From the NCBI GenBank assembly GCA_050309435.1, contig JBNRMJ010000023.1, positions 1-64,000 on the forward strand: DNA of 64,000 bases, in the 5' to 3' direction. The notes under the pieces were generated by a model, which was given only the letters and a program-made list of their open reading frames with translations, was not told the DNA's origin and searched no databases. Source of the DNA: CAYXVJ01 sp050309435 (GTDB taxonomy: Bacteria > Bacillota > Clostridia > Saccharofermentanales > Fastidiosipilaceae). Shown in pieces: positions 33,461 through 41,772 of the stretch. Made by a program: the position numbers and the translations under genes. Each line of letters starts with the position of its first letter. The stretch's first letter is position 1.

Positions 33461-35236
33461 ATGGACAGAGAACATAGTTCCGGAACAATTGTGAAAATTT
33501 CAGGTCCTTTGGTCGTTGCCGAAGGCATGCGCGACGTTAACATGTTCGACGTTGTCAATGTCGGCGAAGCAGGTCTCATCGGCGAAGTGATCGAGGTCCA
33601 TGGCGACCGGGCATCTATTCAGGTATACGAAGAGACTGCCGGCATGAAACCGGGCGAACCCGTGCTATCCGAAGGACATCCGCTGTCCGTCGAGCTGGCT
33701 CCCGGTCTGATCGGTCAGATTTTCGATGGCATCCAGCGTCCGCTCAGCGTGATGTATGAAGTCAGCGGAAGCAATATCGAGAAAGGCGTGAAGTTTTCCG
33801 CCATCGATCGCGAAAAACGCTGGACTTTCATGCCGAAGGTCGCTGTTGGCGAGACGGTTATCGCCGGCGATATCATCGGTGTCGTTCAGGAGAGCGAAGT
33901 CATCGAGCACAAAGTCATGATCCCGCCTCAGATCAAGGGCGAGGCTACCGTTGAAGAAATTAATTCCGGCGACTTTACGGTTACCGATGCCGTGGCCAGA
34001 CTGAAAACTGCCTCGGGCGAGTTGATTCCCGTCCAGATGCTGCAATCCTGGCCCGTCAGACGTGCCCGTCCGCATTCCGGCAAGATGGCGCCTGCAGAAC
34101 CGATGGTCACCGGTCAGCGTATCGTCGATATGCTTTTCCCGATAACCAGAGGCGGTACGGCTGCCGTGCCCGGACCTTTCGGTTCCGGTAAAACGGTTAT
34201 CCAGCATCAGCTGGCCAAGTGGGCTGATTCGGATATCGTCGTTTACATCGGTTGCGGCGAGCGCGGCAACGAAATGACCGACGTTCTGAACGAATTCCCC
34301 GAGCTGATCGATCCGCGTACCGGACGTTCCATGATGAACCGTACGATCCTGATCGCGAACACCTCGGATATGCCCGTGGCAGCCCGCGAAGCTTCGATTT
34401 ATACCGGAATCACGATCGCCGAATACTATCGCGATATGGGCTATGCCGTATCGATCATGGCCGACTCGACATCCCGCTGGGCCGAGGCTCTGCGCGAAAT
34501 GAGCGGACGTCTCGAAGAAATGCCCGGCGACGAAGGTTATCCTGCTTATCTGGGTTCGCGTATGGCTCAGTTCTACGAGCGTGCCGGCGCGGTAACCGCA
34601 CTTGGTTCGGATCAGAGAAAAGGTTATCTGACGGCGATCGGAGCCGTATCGCCGCCCGGCGGCGATATGTCGGATCCTGTGGTTCAGGCGACACTACGTA
34701 TCGTCAAGGTTTTCTGGCGTCTGGATTCCTCGCTGGCCTACAAGCGTCATTTCCCGGCGATCAACTGGATACAGAGTTATTCGCTCTACGAGGATAAAGC
34801 GACCGCCTGGCTCGACGAGAACATCAATGCCCGCTGGTCCGCCAGACGCGAGCAGGTCATGCATCTTCTGGCCGAAGAAGCCGAACTCAAAGAAATTATT
34901 CGCCTGGTTGGTCAGGACACCTTATCGACGGTGGATAAAATCAAGATGGAAACGGCGCGTTCGGTTCGCGAAGACTTCCTCCATCAAAACTCCTTTGACG
35001 ATGTCGATACCTATACACCGTTGGAAAAGCAGTTCTACCTGCTCGACTTAATCATGAGCTATTACGACGAAGCCGTGAAAGCGGCCGACAACGGCGCACC
35101 GGCACGGGCTCTGCTGGGCCTCAAGGTTATGGAAGCGATCGGTCGTTTCAAACTTGTCGCTCCTAATGACGCAAAAGCTCGATATGAAGAAATCTTAAGC
35201 GAGCTTCGGCATGAAATTCGCAGCAAGCTGAAGTAA
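33461..35236 (+). CDS. ntpA: V-type ATPase catalytic subunit A
   Basis: A 591-residue catalytic subunit. The P-loop is GPFGSGKTV, preceded by the family-specific non-homologous bulge domain (about residues 110-190). GCGERGNEMTDV contains the catalytic Glu region, SRWAEALREMSGRLEEMPGDEGYPAYL is typical of A subunits, and a complete C-terminal helical domain follows. AGAGGGAG precedes ATG. It alternates with subunit B in the A3B3 head. Confidence 0.98.
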   Translation: MDREHSSGTIVKISGPLVVAEGMRDVNMFDVVNVGEAGLIGEVIEVHGDRASIQVYEETAGMKPGEPVLSEGHPLSVELAPGLIGQIFDGIQRPLSVMYEVSGSNIEKGVKFSAIDREKRWTFMPKVAVGETVIAGDIIGVVQESEVIEHKVMIPPQIKGEATVEEINSGDFTVTDAVARLKTASGELIPVQMLQSWPVRRARPHSGKMAPAEPMVTGQRIVDMLFPITRGGTAAVPGPFGSGKTVIQHQLAKWADSDIVVYIGCGERGNEMTDVLNEFPELIDPRTGRSMMNRTILIANTSDMPVAAREASIYTGITIAEYYRDMGYAVSIMADSTSRWAEALREMSGRLEEMPGDEGYPAYLGSRMAQFYERAGAVTALGSDQRKGYLTAIGAVSPPGGDMSDPVVQATLRIVKVFWRLDSSLAYKRHFPAINWIQSYSLYEDKATAWLDENINARWSARREQVMHLLAEEAELKEIIRLVGQDTLSTVDKIKMETARSVREDFLHQNSFDDVDTYTPLEKQFYLLDLIMSYYDEAVKAADNGAPARALLGLKVMEAIGRFKLVAPNDAKARYEEILSELRHEIRSKLK

Positions 35237-35245
35237 GGAGAGAGT

Positions 35246-36631
35246 ATGCCTAGACAATATCGCACAATAGAAGAAGTTGCCGGTCCCCTGATGCTCGTTC
35301 GCGGCGTCGAAGGCGTGGCCTACGACGAGATGGGCGAAATCGAACTGCCCGACGGCGAGAGACGTCGCTGCCGTGTCCTGGAAATCAACGGTCAGGATGC
35401 TCTCGTGCAGTTGTTTGAGAGCGCTATCGGCATCAGTCTGGAAGACAGCCAGGTTCGCTTCCTCGGAAAAGGCCTGGATCTGGCTTTGGCTCCCGATATG
35501 CTCGGTCGTGTTTTTAACGGCATGGGCATTCCCATGGACGATGCTCCGCCGGTGATTCCGGAAGTCAGACGCGACATTAACGGCAGTCCCTTGAATCCCG
35601 CCGCCCGCGACTATCCCAACGAGTTCATCGAAACGGGTATTTCCGCAATTGACGGTTTGAATACACTGGTTCGCGGTCAGAAACTGCCAATTTTCTCGGC
35701 GTCGGGCTTGCCTCATAACCAGCTGGCCGCACAGATCGCCCGACAAGCCAAAGTTCTGGGCGATGACGAGGAATTCGCTGTTGTTTTCGGTGCCATGGGT
35801 ATCACTTACGAAGATGCCGATTACTTCGTTTCCGACTTCAGACGTACCGGCGCGATCGAGCGTACCGTCCTCTTCTTGAACCTGGCCGATCAGCCGCCGA
35901 TCGAGCGTATATCGACGCCTCGCATGGCACTGACTTGCGCGGAGTATCTGGCTTTTGATCTGGGTATGCAGGTTCTGGTCATCCTGACGGACATGACGTA
36001 TTATGCCGAAGCGCTTCGCGAAGTATCGGCCGCACGAAAAGAAGTTCCCGGTCGCCGCGGTTATCCCGGCTACCTCTATACAGACCTGGCCGGTATTTAC
36101 GAGCGTGCCGGTCGCGTGAAGGGTAAGAAGGGATCCATCACGATGATGCCCATTTTGACGATGCCCGACGATGATAAGACTCATCCCGTACCCGATCTGA
36201 CCGGTTACATCACGGAAGGCCAGATTATTCTGGACCGCTCCTTGAACAACAGCGGCGTTCGTCCTCCGATCGATGTTTTGCCTTCACTGTCCCGTTTAAA
36301 AGACAAAGGTATCGGCGCAGGGAAGACGCGCGGCGATCATGCCAATGTCATGAATCAGCTCTTCGCCGCATATTCCAGAGGTAAAGACGCGCGCGAACTG
36401 GCCGTCATTCTAGGTGAATCGGCCTTATCGGATATGGATAAGAAGTACTCGGCCTTCTCGACGGCCTTTGAACAGAATTATCTGAACCAGAGTTTCCAGA
36501 TCAGCCGGGGTATCGAAGAGACCCTGACGATCGGCTGGGAGCTGCTCGGCATGCTGCCGGCATCCGAACTGAAACGTGTCGATCAGAAGTGGATCGATCT
36601 GTATTACCCGAAAAACGAAAGCGAACAGTAG
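35246..36631 (+). CDS. ntpB: V-type ATPase regulatory subunit B
   Basis: A 461-residue non-catalytic nucleotide-site subunit. The P-loop region is degenerate (FSASGLPHNQLAAQIARQA), as is normal for B subunits. RRGYPGYLYTDLAGIYERAG and the Arg-finger region SRLKDKGIGAGKTR are conserved. It follows subunit A by 9 nt with a GGAGAG site. The length equals the family norm. Confidence 0.98.
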   Translation: MPRQYRTIEEVAGPLMLVRGVEGVAYDEMGEIELPDGERRRCRVLEINGQDALVQLFESAIGISLEDSQVRFLGKGLDLALAPDMLGRVFNGMGIPMDDAPPVIPEVRRDINGSPLNPAARDYPNEFIETGISAIDGLNTLVRGQKLPIFSASGLPHNQLAAQIARQAKVLGDDEEFAVVFGAMGITYEDADYFVSDFRRTGAIERTVLFLNLADQPPIERISTPRMALTCAEYLAFDLGMQVLVILTDMTYYAEALREVSAARKEVPGRRGYPGYLYTDLAGIYERAGRVKGKKGSITMMPILTMPDDDKTHPVPDLTGYITEGQIILDRSLNNSGVRPPIDVLPSLSRLKDKGIGAGKTRGDHANVMNQLFAAYSRGKDARELAVILGESALSDMDKKYSAFSTAFEQNYLNQSFQISRGIEETLTIGWELLGMLPASELKRVDQKWIDLYYPKNESEQ

Positions 36632-36641
36632 GTAAAGGATT

Positions 36642-37328
36642 ATGGCGTTACGTAATATCAGTCCGAATCGCATGGAACTCATGCGTTTGCGTCGCGAACT
36701 GGACGTGGCCCGGCGGGGACATCGGCTGTTGAAGGATAAGCGCGACGGCATGATGCAGATCTTTTTGGAACTGGCTCAGGAAAACGTGCGTTTGCGCGCC
36801 GAGGTCGATGACCTCCTGGGTCAGGCTGCCGAATCGATGGCTCTGGCCAGAGCGGTCTTGCAACCGGAGATCCTGGGAGAGGCTTTACAGTTAACTAGTA
36901 AAGCGGTCGAAGTCAATGTAAAAGAAACGCAGGTTATGGCGGTCTCTCTACCGGAAATTACCATCGAGGCGGATCTTGTGGCCGAAAAACGTATCCCGCA
37001 ATACGGTCTGGCCATGACCTCGGGCGATGTCGATGTAGCGGTCGAAAAGCTCGGTCAGGCGCTTCCTGCCTTATTGAAGCTTGCTTCCGTCGAAAAGCAG
37101 GTCCAGCTCCTGGCCTCGGAACTCGAAAAAACCAGACGCCGTGTTAATTCTCTGGAACATATTCTGATGCCGGATTTAGAAGAGAATATCCGCGCGATTC
37201 GCCTTAAAATGGACGAAAACGAGCGCGATAACCTCACCCGCCTGATGAAGGTTAAAGACATGATCACGGAGTCTGCGATCATGGAGCGGCGTTCTTATAA
37301 TGCCAAGGCCTTGTCTCCCGAGGACTAA
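36642..37328 (+). CDS. ntpD: V-type ATPase subunit D
   Basis: A 228-residue central shaft subunit built from two long helices. The N-terminal NRMELMRLRRELDVARRGHRLLKDKRD block is the family hallmark (Rxxl..lk..L..a..G..lLK.KRd), and the C-terminal half again has heptads ending in RRRVNSLEHILMP. AAAGGA precedes ATG. It is the last ATPase gene; only a weak 5-bp hairpin (CCTGC/GCAGG) follows in the 89-nt gap before mtnN. Confidence 0.95.
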   Translation: MALRNISPNRMELMRLRRELDVARRGHRLLKDKRDGMMQIFLELAQENVRLRAEVDDLLGQAAESMALARAVLQPEILGEALQLTSKAVEVNVKETQVMAVSLPEITIEADLVAEKRIPQYGLAMTSGDVDVAVEKLGQALPALLKLASVEKQVQLLASELEKTRRRVNSLEHILMPDLEENIRAIRLKMDENERDNLTRLMKVKDMITESAIMERRSYNAKALSPED

Positions 37329-37417
37329 ACTTGAAAAGTAAACCCCTGCCTCTATAGCAGGTCGGATACTGTCAGCGGGATTGACGGCGGCGAATCAGGC
37401 ATAAGACATTAGTTTTT

Positions 37418-38149
37418 ATGAAAGCGAAATCTATGATAGAAAATCAGAGTACAGAAGCAAACGATCGTGAAAACATCATTGGCGTGATAGCTGCGATGCA
37501 AGTCGAAATCGAAGCCATACGCGAGTTAATGACCGATACCAAAGATGATCAGTGCGGCAGACTCGTCTATACGAGCGGCCGGATCGGCCGGCAGAGAATC
37601 GTCTTGACGGACTGCGGCATCGGACCGGTTAATGCGGCCATTGTCACGCAGAAGCTGATCTCCGAGTACAAGGTTACAAAGATCATCCATACCGGCATCG
37701 CCGGCGGCTTGTCTTCCGAACTCGAAACCCGCAGCGTGATTCTGGGCGATAGCCTGACCTATCACGATTTCTCGCCTGAGATTCTCGAGCAGTTTTCCCC
37801 TTATGTCAGCGAGTTTAAAAGCGATCCGGATATGCTCGCCGTAGCCAAAGAAGCTTTACCCGAGAATATGCATGTTCATTTCGGACGGATTGTCACCGGT
37901 AACAGTTTTGTCGCCAGTTCCGCGATGAAAGATCAGATCATCGCTTCGGTTGGCGGTCTGTGCGTGGATATGGAATCGGCTTCGGTGGCTCATACCGCTA
38001 CCGTCAACAAGATCCCCTTTCTTGTTGTCAGGGCTGTTTCCGACATGGCCGACGAAGCGGCCGAAGAAACCTACGAGGATAATAAAAGCCTCTCTGCCCG
38101 GGCGGCTGCAGCAGTTGTACTGGCCATCGTAGAGAAGCTTGGTGATTAA
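37418..38149 (+). CDS. mtnN: 5'-methylthioadenosine / S-adenosylhomocysteine nucleosidase
   Basis: A 243-residue nucleosidase that removes adenine from methylthioadenosine, S-adenosylhomocysteine and 5'-deoxyadenosine, recycling products of SAM use. IGVIAAMQVEIEAI begins the domain, TGIAGGL and VTGNSFV follow, VDMESASVAHTA binds ribose and RAVSDMADE carries the catalytic Asp. About 18 extra residues precede the family start; an internal ATG (residue 6) is possible, and neither start has a convincing ribosome site. It could be read through from the ATPase operon. Confidence 0.94.
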   Translation: MKAKSMIENQSTEANDRENIIGVIAAMQVEIEAIRELMTDTKDDQCGRLVYTSGRIGRQRIVLTDCGIGPVNAAIVTQKLISEYKVTKIIHTGIAGGLSSELETRSVILGDSLTYHDFSPEILEQFSPYVSEFKSDPDMLAVAKEALPENMHVHFGRIVTGNSFVASSAMKDQIIASVGGLCVDMESASVAHTATVNKIPFLVVRAVSDMADEAAEETYEDNKSLSARAAAAVVLAIVEKLGD

Positions 38150-38665
38150 TCAATTACTAAGTTTCAGGGTATAGAAAACGATATTCAACCATTGGCCGAA
38201 TTTATACCCGGCTTCGTCAATTCTTCCCGAGTATGTAAAAGCAAGCTGTTCATGTAAATGACAGCTTGCTTTATTTTCGCTGTCGATAACGGCAACCATC
38301 AAGTGGTAACCGGCTTTCTTTGCGTCATTGATCAGGTACTGCAGAAGCATTTTACCCAGACCTTGTTTTCGATATGCTTCGTGTATATAAAGCGAATTTT
38401 CGATCGTATAGCGATAGGACGAGAAGTTTCGGAAGGGGCCGTAAGACGCATAGCCGGCGACGATCCCCTGATTATCAGCCGGACAGATGACGAATACCGG
38501 CCAGCCTTCTTCTTCTTTATGTTTGAGCCAGTTGTGGTAGAACTCGAGCGTTCCGGCCGTTTCGTCGTAAACAGTGTTGCCGGAGACGATGGCATGGTTC
38601 TTAATTTCCATGATCGCCGGGACATCACTTGGTGCGGCAGGACGTATGCTCCAGTCTTGACTCAC
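38150..38665 (-). CDS. GNAT acetyltransferase, phosphinothricin-acetyltransferase-like
   Basis: A 171-residue GNAT protein. IRPAAPSDVPAIMEI starts the fold. The acetyl-CoA pyrophosphate loop is YRKQGLGKMLL and NKASCHLHEQLAF is the late helix-strand motif. Overall it looks like the Pat/Bar and methionine-sulfone acetyltransferase group, which N-acetylates amino-acid analogues; the real substrate is unknown. It overlaps corA by 4 nt and is the last gene of a leftward group. It converges on mtnN with no hairpin between. Confidence 0.88.
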   Translation of the reverse strand: MSQDWSIRPAAPSDVPAIMEIKNHAIVSGNTVYDETAGTLEFYHNWLKHKEEEGWPVFVICPADNQGIVAGYASYGPFRNFSSYRYTIENSLYIHEAYRKQGLGKMLLQYLINDAKKAGYHLMVAVIDSENKASCHLHEQLAFTYSGRIDEAGYKFGQWLNIVFYTLKLSN

Positions 38666-39705
38666 AAAAGATCCTTCTTCTTTAGAATGTAGGCCACGAT
38701 CAGACAGATCGCGAGGGACATGAGGCAGAGGATCGTGAAGGCCGACGGCCGATCATCGAGCGGTAAAGCGACATTCATGCCCCAAAGGCCCGCGATAATC
38801 GTGGGTATCGTGATGATGATAGTAAGGGAGGTCAGAATTTTCATCGTGACGTTCAGATTGTTACTGATGATCGCGGAGTAGCTTTCGTTAAGCTGCTGGA
38901 GCATTTTCGATTCCTGGCCGATCATCATTTCGGCCTGGTGGCTTTCTGTCAGGATATCCTGCATCCACTCAGGAGCATGTTCGTAATGTTGAAACGCATA
39001 AAATCCCGGCAATTGTTCAATCACGGAGCGATTCTCGTTGACCGCTGTTTCAAAGCGCACCAGCGACTCCTGCAACTGAGAGATGGCCATCAATACTTCC
39101 GTCTTTCCGGAATGGGCCAGCTGTTTCTGGATACGCTCTCTTCGTTGTTCGAGGATTCGGCAGGCGGCGATGAACTGACGGTTAATTTCCCAGATCAGTA
39201 AAGCGATGATGTCTTCGGGCGTATTGAAACGCAGCTTCGGTTCCAAAGCGGTCATCTCGGCTTCCGACAAGCTGCTTTCGCCGTGGTAGTCCGGTCTGCG
39301 TCTTTCTGTCAGCAAGTCGGCGATATTGAGTTGTCTTTGAGTGACGGTCAGGAGAAGGCCGGGTTTCCGGATGATGGACAGGAGGCGGACACCGTAAGTG
39401 CCGCTCTCCTGTATGTATGCTTTCGATTTACCGGCATTGGTCAGAGGATGCATCATCTGATCCGCATCGTTAATCGGATAAAGAAGACCGAGCATGGCCG
39501 CAGCCTCCGGATTTTCCCGCTTCAAACCGTCGGTACGGGGAATCTCGTGCGGATCCAGAACGACCGACATATAATCGACGGGAATCTCCCAGCGTTGATG
39601 ACAATCGAGGATTTCGTCAACACTCGGATTCGACAGGTTGTACCAGATAAAACCGTCGTTTCCATCTTCCTGTCCCCCGGGTGGCAGTTTGATTTTCTCA
39701 AGCAT
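38662..39705 (-). CDS. corA: CorA-family divalent cation transporter
   Basis: A 347-residue CorA/2-TM-GxN protein. The cytoplasmic N-terminal domain (~275 residues) ends in a long helix. Two transmembrane helices lie at the C-terminus with the signature Gly-Met-Asn in GLWGMNVALPL between them. It probably mediates Mg2+ or Co2+ uptake as a pentamer. TAGGGA precedes ATG. It is 20 nt downstream of the aminopeptidase gene, so co-transcription is likely. Confidence 0.92.
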   Translation of the reverse strand: MLEKIKLPPGGQEDGNDGFIWYNLSNPSVDEILDCHQRWEIPVDYMSVVLDPHEIPRTDGLKRENPEAAAMLGLLYPINDADQMMHPLTNAGKSKAYIQESGTYGVRLLSIIRKPGLLLTVTQRQLNIADLLTERRRPDYHGESSLSEAEMTALEPKLRFNTPEDIIALLIWEINRQFIAACRILEQRRERIQKQLAHSGKTEVLMAISQLQESLVRFETAVNENRSVIEQLPGFYAFQHYEHAPEWMQDILTESHQAEMMIGQESKMLQQLNESYSAIISNNLNVTMKILTSLTIIITIPTIIAGLWGMNVALPLDDRPSAFTILCLMSLAICLIVAYILKKKDLL

Positions 39706-39725
39706 AATCCCTACCTGTATCTGAT

Positions 39726-40955
39726 TCAGATCGCCCAGTTTCCGTTTTCAAAGATCAAGACCGAGCGACCGTCTGCGGTTGTACCCGTAATTTTCATATC
39801 CTCGCTGCCGATCATGAAATCGGTGTGAATCATGGAGACATTACAACCCATTTCCAGAAGCTCGTCTTCGCTTAAATCTCTGTAACCGGGCAGTAAATTG
39901 GAGAAACCGCGACCCATCGCGATGTGGCAGGATGCGTTCTCGTCGAAGAGCGTATTATAGAAAAGCACGCCGCTGCGGGAAATCGGCGAATCCACCGGAA
40001 CCAGAGCCAGTTCGCCGATATACGCGGCGCCTTCATCGGCTGTCAGCATGCTGTCAAGGCTGTCTTTACCGACTTTGGCGTCCCAGCGTACGGCTTTACC
40101 GTTCTCAAACTCCATCCAGAAATCGTCGATCAGCTGACCTTGATAGGACAGAGGCTTCGTGGCCACGACTTTACCTTCGGCGACTCCGCGTCTGGGTGTG
40201 GTAAAGACTTCTTCGCTGGGCATATTGGGATTAAAGAAGCGACCTTCGTCACTCTCTTCGCCTCCGCCCAGCCATCTGGCGCCGGGAATCAGTCCGCAGG
40301 TAAAATCTGTACCATTCGAACTCTCGTAATGCAGTTCGGTCAAAGCCAGGTCATTCAAGGTCGTGAACTTCTCCGTGAGCGTTTTGTTATGTTCGTCCCA
40401 GGCGGCATTGGCATCATTCGTTTCGTCCATGCGGCAGGCGGTGAAAATCGCTGCCCAGAGTTTTTCGACGGCTTCTTCCACCGGTAGCTGCGGAAAAACT
40501 TTCGCAGCCCACTCGGGTGAAGATGCGGCGGCAATCAGCCATTGATCGCGATTGTCGGTACGGTCGCGAATTGGTTTGATGATCGGATATTGTCTCTGAC
40601 GAACGGCCATCAGTTTTTTGGCATCAATACCGCTCAAAGCGTCGGGATCGGCATCATCGATAAAGAGGCGGCAGACGAGATCATCGGCATCCTGCTCGAG
40701 TTTGGCGACTTTCCAGGGATCCAGCGTGGCCAGATCGTCCTCGCTTTGATAGTTGTAATGAAGCTTCGTGATCGCAGAATCCGACCACTCGATGCGAACG
40801 ACACGTACGCCGGCTTTATAACATTCATCGGTCAGCAGACGAACAAGGGGGGCTTGTCCGACGGATGCATTGATAACGACTTTCTGTCCCGGTTCCGGTC
40901 GGATACCCGTCTGAACCAGAAGATTCGCATATTTGGCTAACAATTCATAGGTCAT
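39726..40955 (-). CDS. M29-family metallo-aminopeptidase
   Basis: A 409-residue thermophilic-type (AmpS/AmpT, M29) aminopeptidase acting in the cytoplasm. The N-terminal YANLLVQTGIRPEPGQKVVI and the GLIPGARWLGGGEES, NMPSEEVFTTPRRGVAEGKV and MIHTDFMIGS segments are characteristic; the last holds metal-binding His and Asp. The open frame continues 12 codons further, but GAGGTAAAACCC precedes the ATG at 40953-40955. An extended -10 lies just upstream at 40992-41000, so it can be expressed independently of bioY. Confidence 0.93.
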   Translation of the reverse strand: MTYELLAKYANLLVQTGIRPEPGQKVVINASVGQAPLVRLLTDECYKAGVRVVRIEWSDSAITKLHYNYQSEDDLATLDPWKVAKLEQDADDLVCRLFIDDADPDALSGIDAKKLMAVRQRQYPIIKPIRDRTDNRDQWLIAAASSPEWAAKVFPQLPVEEAVEKLWAAIFTACRMDETNDANAAWDEHNKTLTEKFTTLNDLALTELHYESSNGTDFTCGLIPGARWLGGGEESDEGRFFNPNMPSEEVFTTPRRGVAEGKVVATKPLSYQGQLIDDFWMEFENGKAVRWDAKVGKDSLDSMLTADEGAAYIGELALVPVDSPISRSGVLFYNTLFDENASCHIAMGRGFSNLLPGYRDLSEDELLEMGCNVSMIHTDFMIGSEDMKITGTTADGRSVLIFENGNWAI

Positions 40956-40991
40956 GGGTTTTACCTCTAGTCTTTCCACAAGTTTAAGCAA

Positions 40992-41000
40992 ATTGTAGCA
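40992..41000 (-). promoter_or_regulatory. Extended -10 promoter of the aminopeptidase-corA-acetyltransferase group
   Basis: Minus-strand TGCTACAAT lies about 37 nt before the aminopeptidase start. Confidence 0.5.
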
Positions 41001-41009
41001 CAGAGCCGA

Positions 41010-41615
41010 TTATAGTTGGGATCGGAAAGCTTTCCGAACTCTGCAGTATTTCTTGATTTGGACGGCTGCCGCCGAGCTTGCAACGCCGAGGATCAGGTCT
41101 TTCGGAAGCGTGGCCAGGACGGCCCAGACGAGAGTATCCTTAAGACTGCTCGCCCGGTCAAGATAAAAATTGAGAATCATATGATAGTGGAAGGCTCCGA
41201 TAAGGTAACAAACCGTAATGATGAAAAGCGTATAGAACAGAGCATGTTTCAGCGAGTCGGCCTGCCGGTCCCGAAACAGAAGACCTCCGATTAAAACGGC
41301 AACTGTAAATCCGACGATATAACCAAAGGTAGGACGTAAGACATAAGCCGGTCCCGCGCCGCCCGCGAATACGGGTAAACCGAGCAAGCCCATGAAGAGA
41401 TAGCTCAGGCAGAGGAAAAAGGAACGTCTGGCACCGAGCACCAGGCCGGCCAGATTGGCGAAGACCAGCTGCAGTGTCACGGTCATGAAACCCAGCGGGA
41501 TACGCAGATAGGCTCCGATAATCAACAAGGAGAGAAAAAGAGCCATTAACGTCAGCTCTGCGGGCCGGAAGGCAGGTCTGACCGATGTCTGATTCTTCTT
41601 GCTTACTTCCTGCAT
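41010..41615 (-). CDS. bioY: BioY-family biotin transporter S component
   Basis: A 201-residue protein with six hydrophobic helices. AYLRIPLGFMTVTLQ and the GPAYVLRPTFGYIVGF segment are BioY hallmarks (substrate binding). It would use a shared ECF module (EcfT and EcfA) encoded elsewhere, since none lies here. The open frame extends to 41783, but GAGG 9 nt before the ATG at 41613-41615 sets the start; the longer N-terminus is not hydrophobic or conserved. It is divergent from the MBL-GH18 fusion gene. Confidence 0.9.
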   Translation of the reverse strand: MQEVSKKNQTSVRPAFRPAELTLMALFLSLLIIGAYLRIPLGFMTVTLQLVFANLAGLVLGARRSFFLCLSYLFMGLLGLPVFAGGAGPAYVLRPTFGYIVGFTVAVLIGGLLFRDRQADSLKHALFYTLFIITVCYLIGAFHYHMILNFYLDRASSLKDTLVWAVLATLPKDLILGVASSAAAVQIKKYCRVRKAFRSQL

Positions 41616-41729
41616 AATGATCAACCTCATTTCGTCGACTTGAAATAATGATATTCTAATGTATTTGGTTGACGAAGGAAAGAGGAATCGATAAATATAT
41701 TCGTATGATACAGGCTTCGGCTGTGCTTT

Positions 41730-41738
41730 TGCTAAGAT
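41730..41738 (+). promoter_or_regulatory. Extended -10 promoter of the MBL-GH18 fusion gene
   Basis: TGCTAAGAT fits an extended -10; the transcript would begin near 41745, which excludes the outer start at 41737. Confidence 0.5.
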
Positions 41739-41772
41739 GATGTGTAGTAGAGAGCAAGGAGAGAGACGATAT

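Noticed and set aside
35195..36184. 329-codon minus-strand frame opposite ntpB
   Set aside because: Antisense shadow of a strongly conserved V-ATPase subunit.
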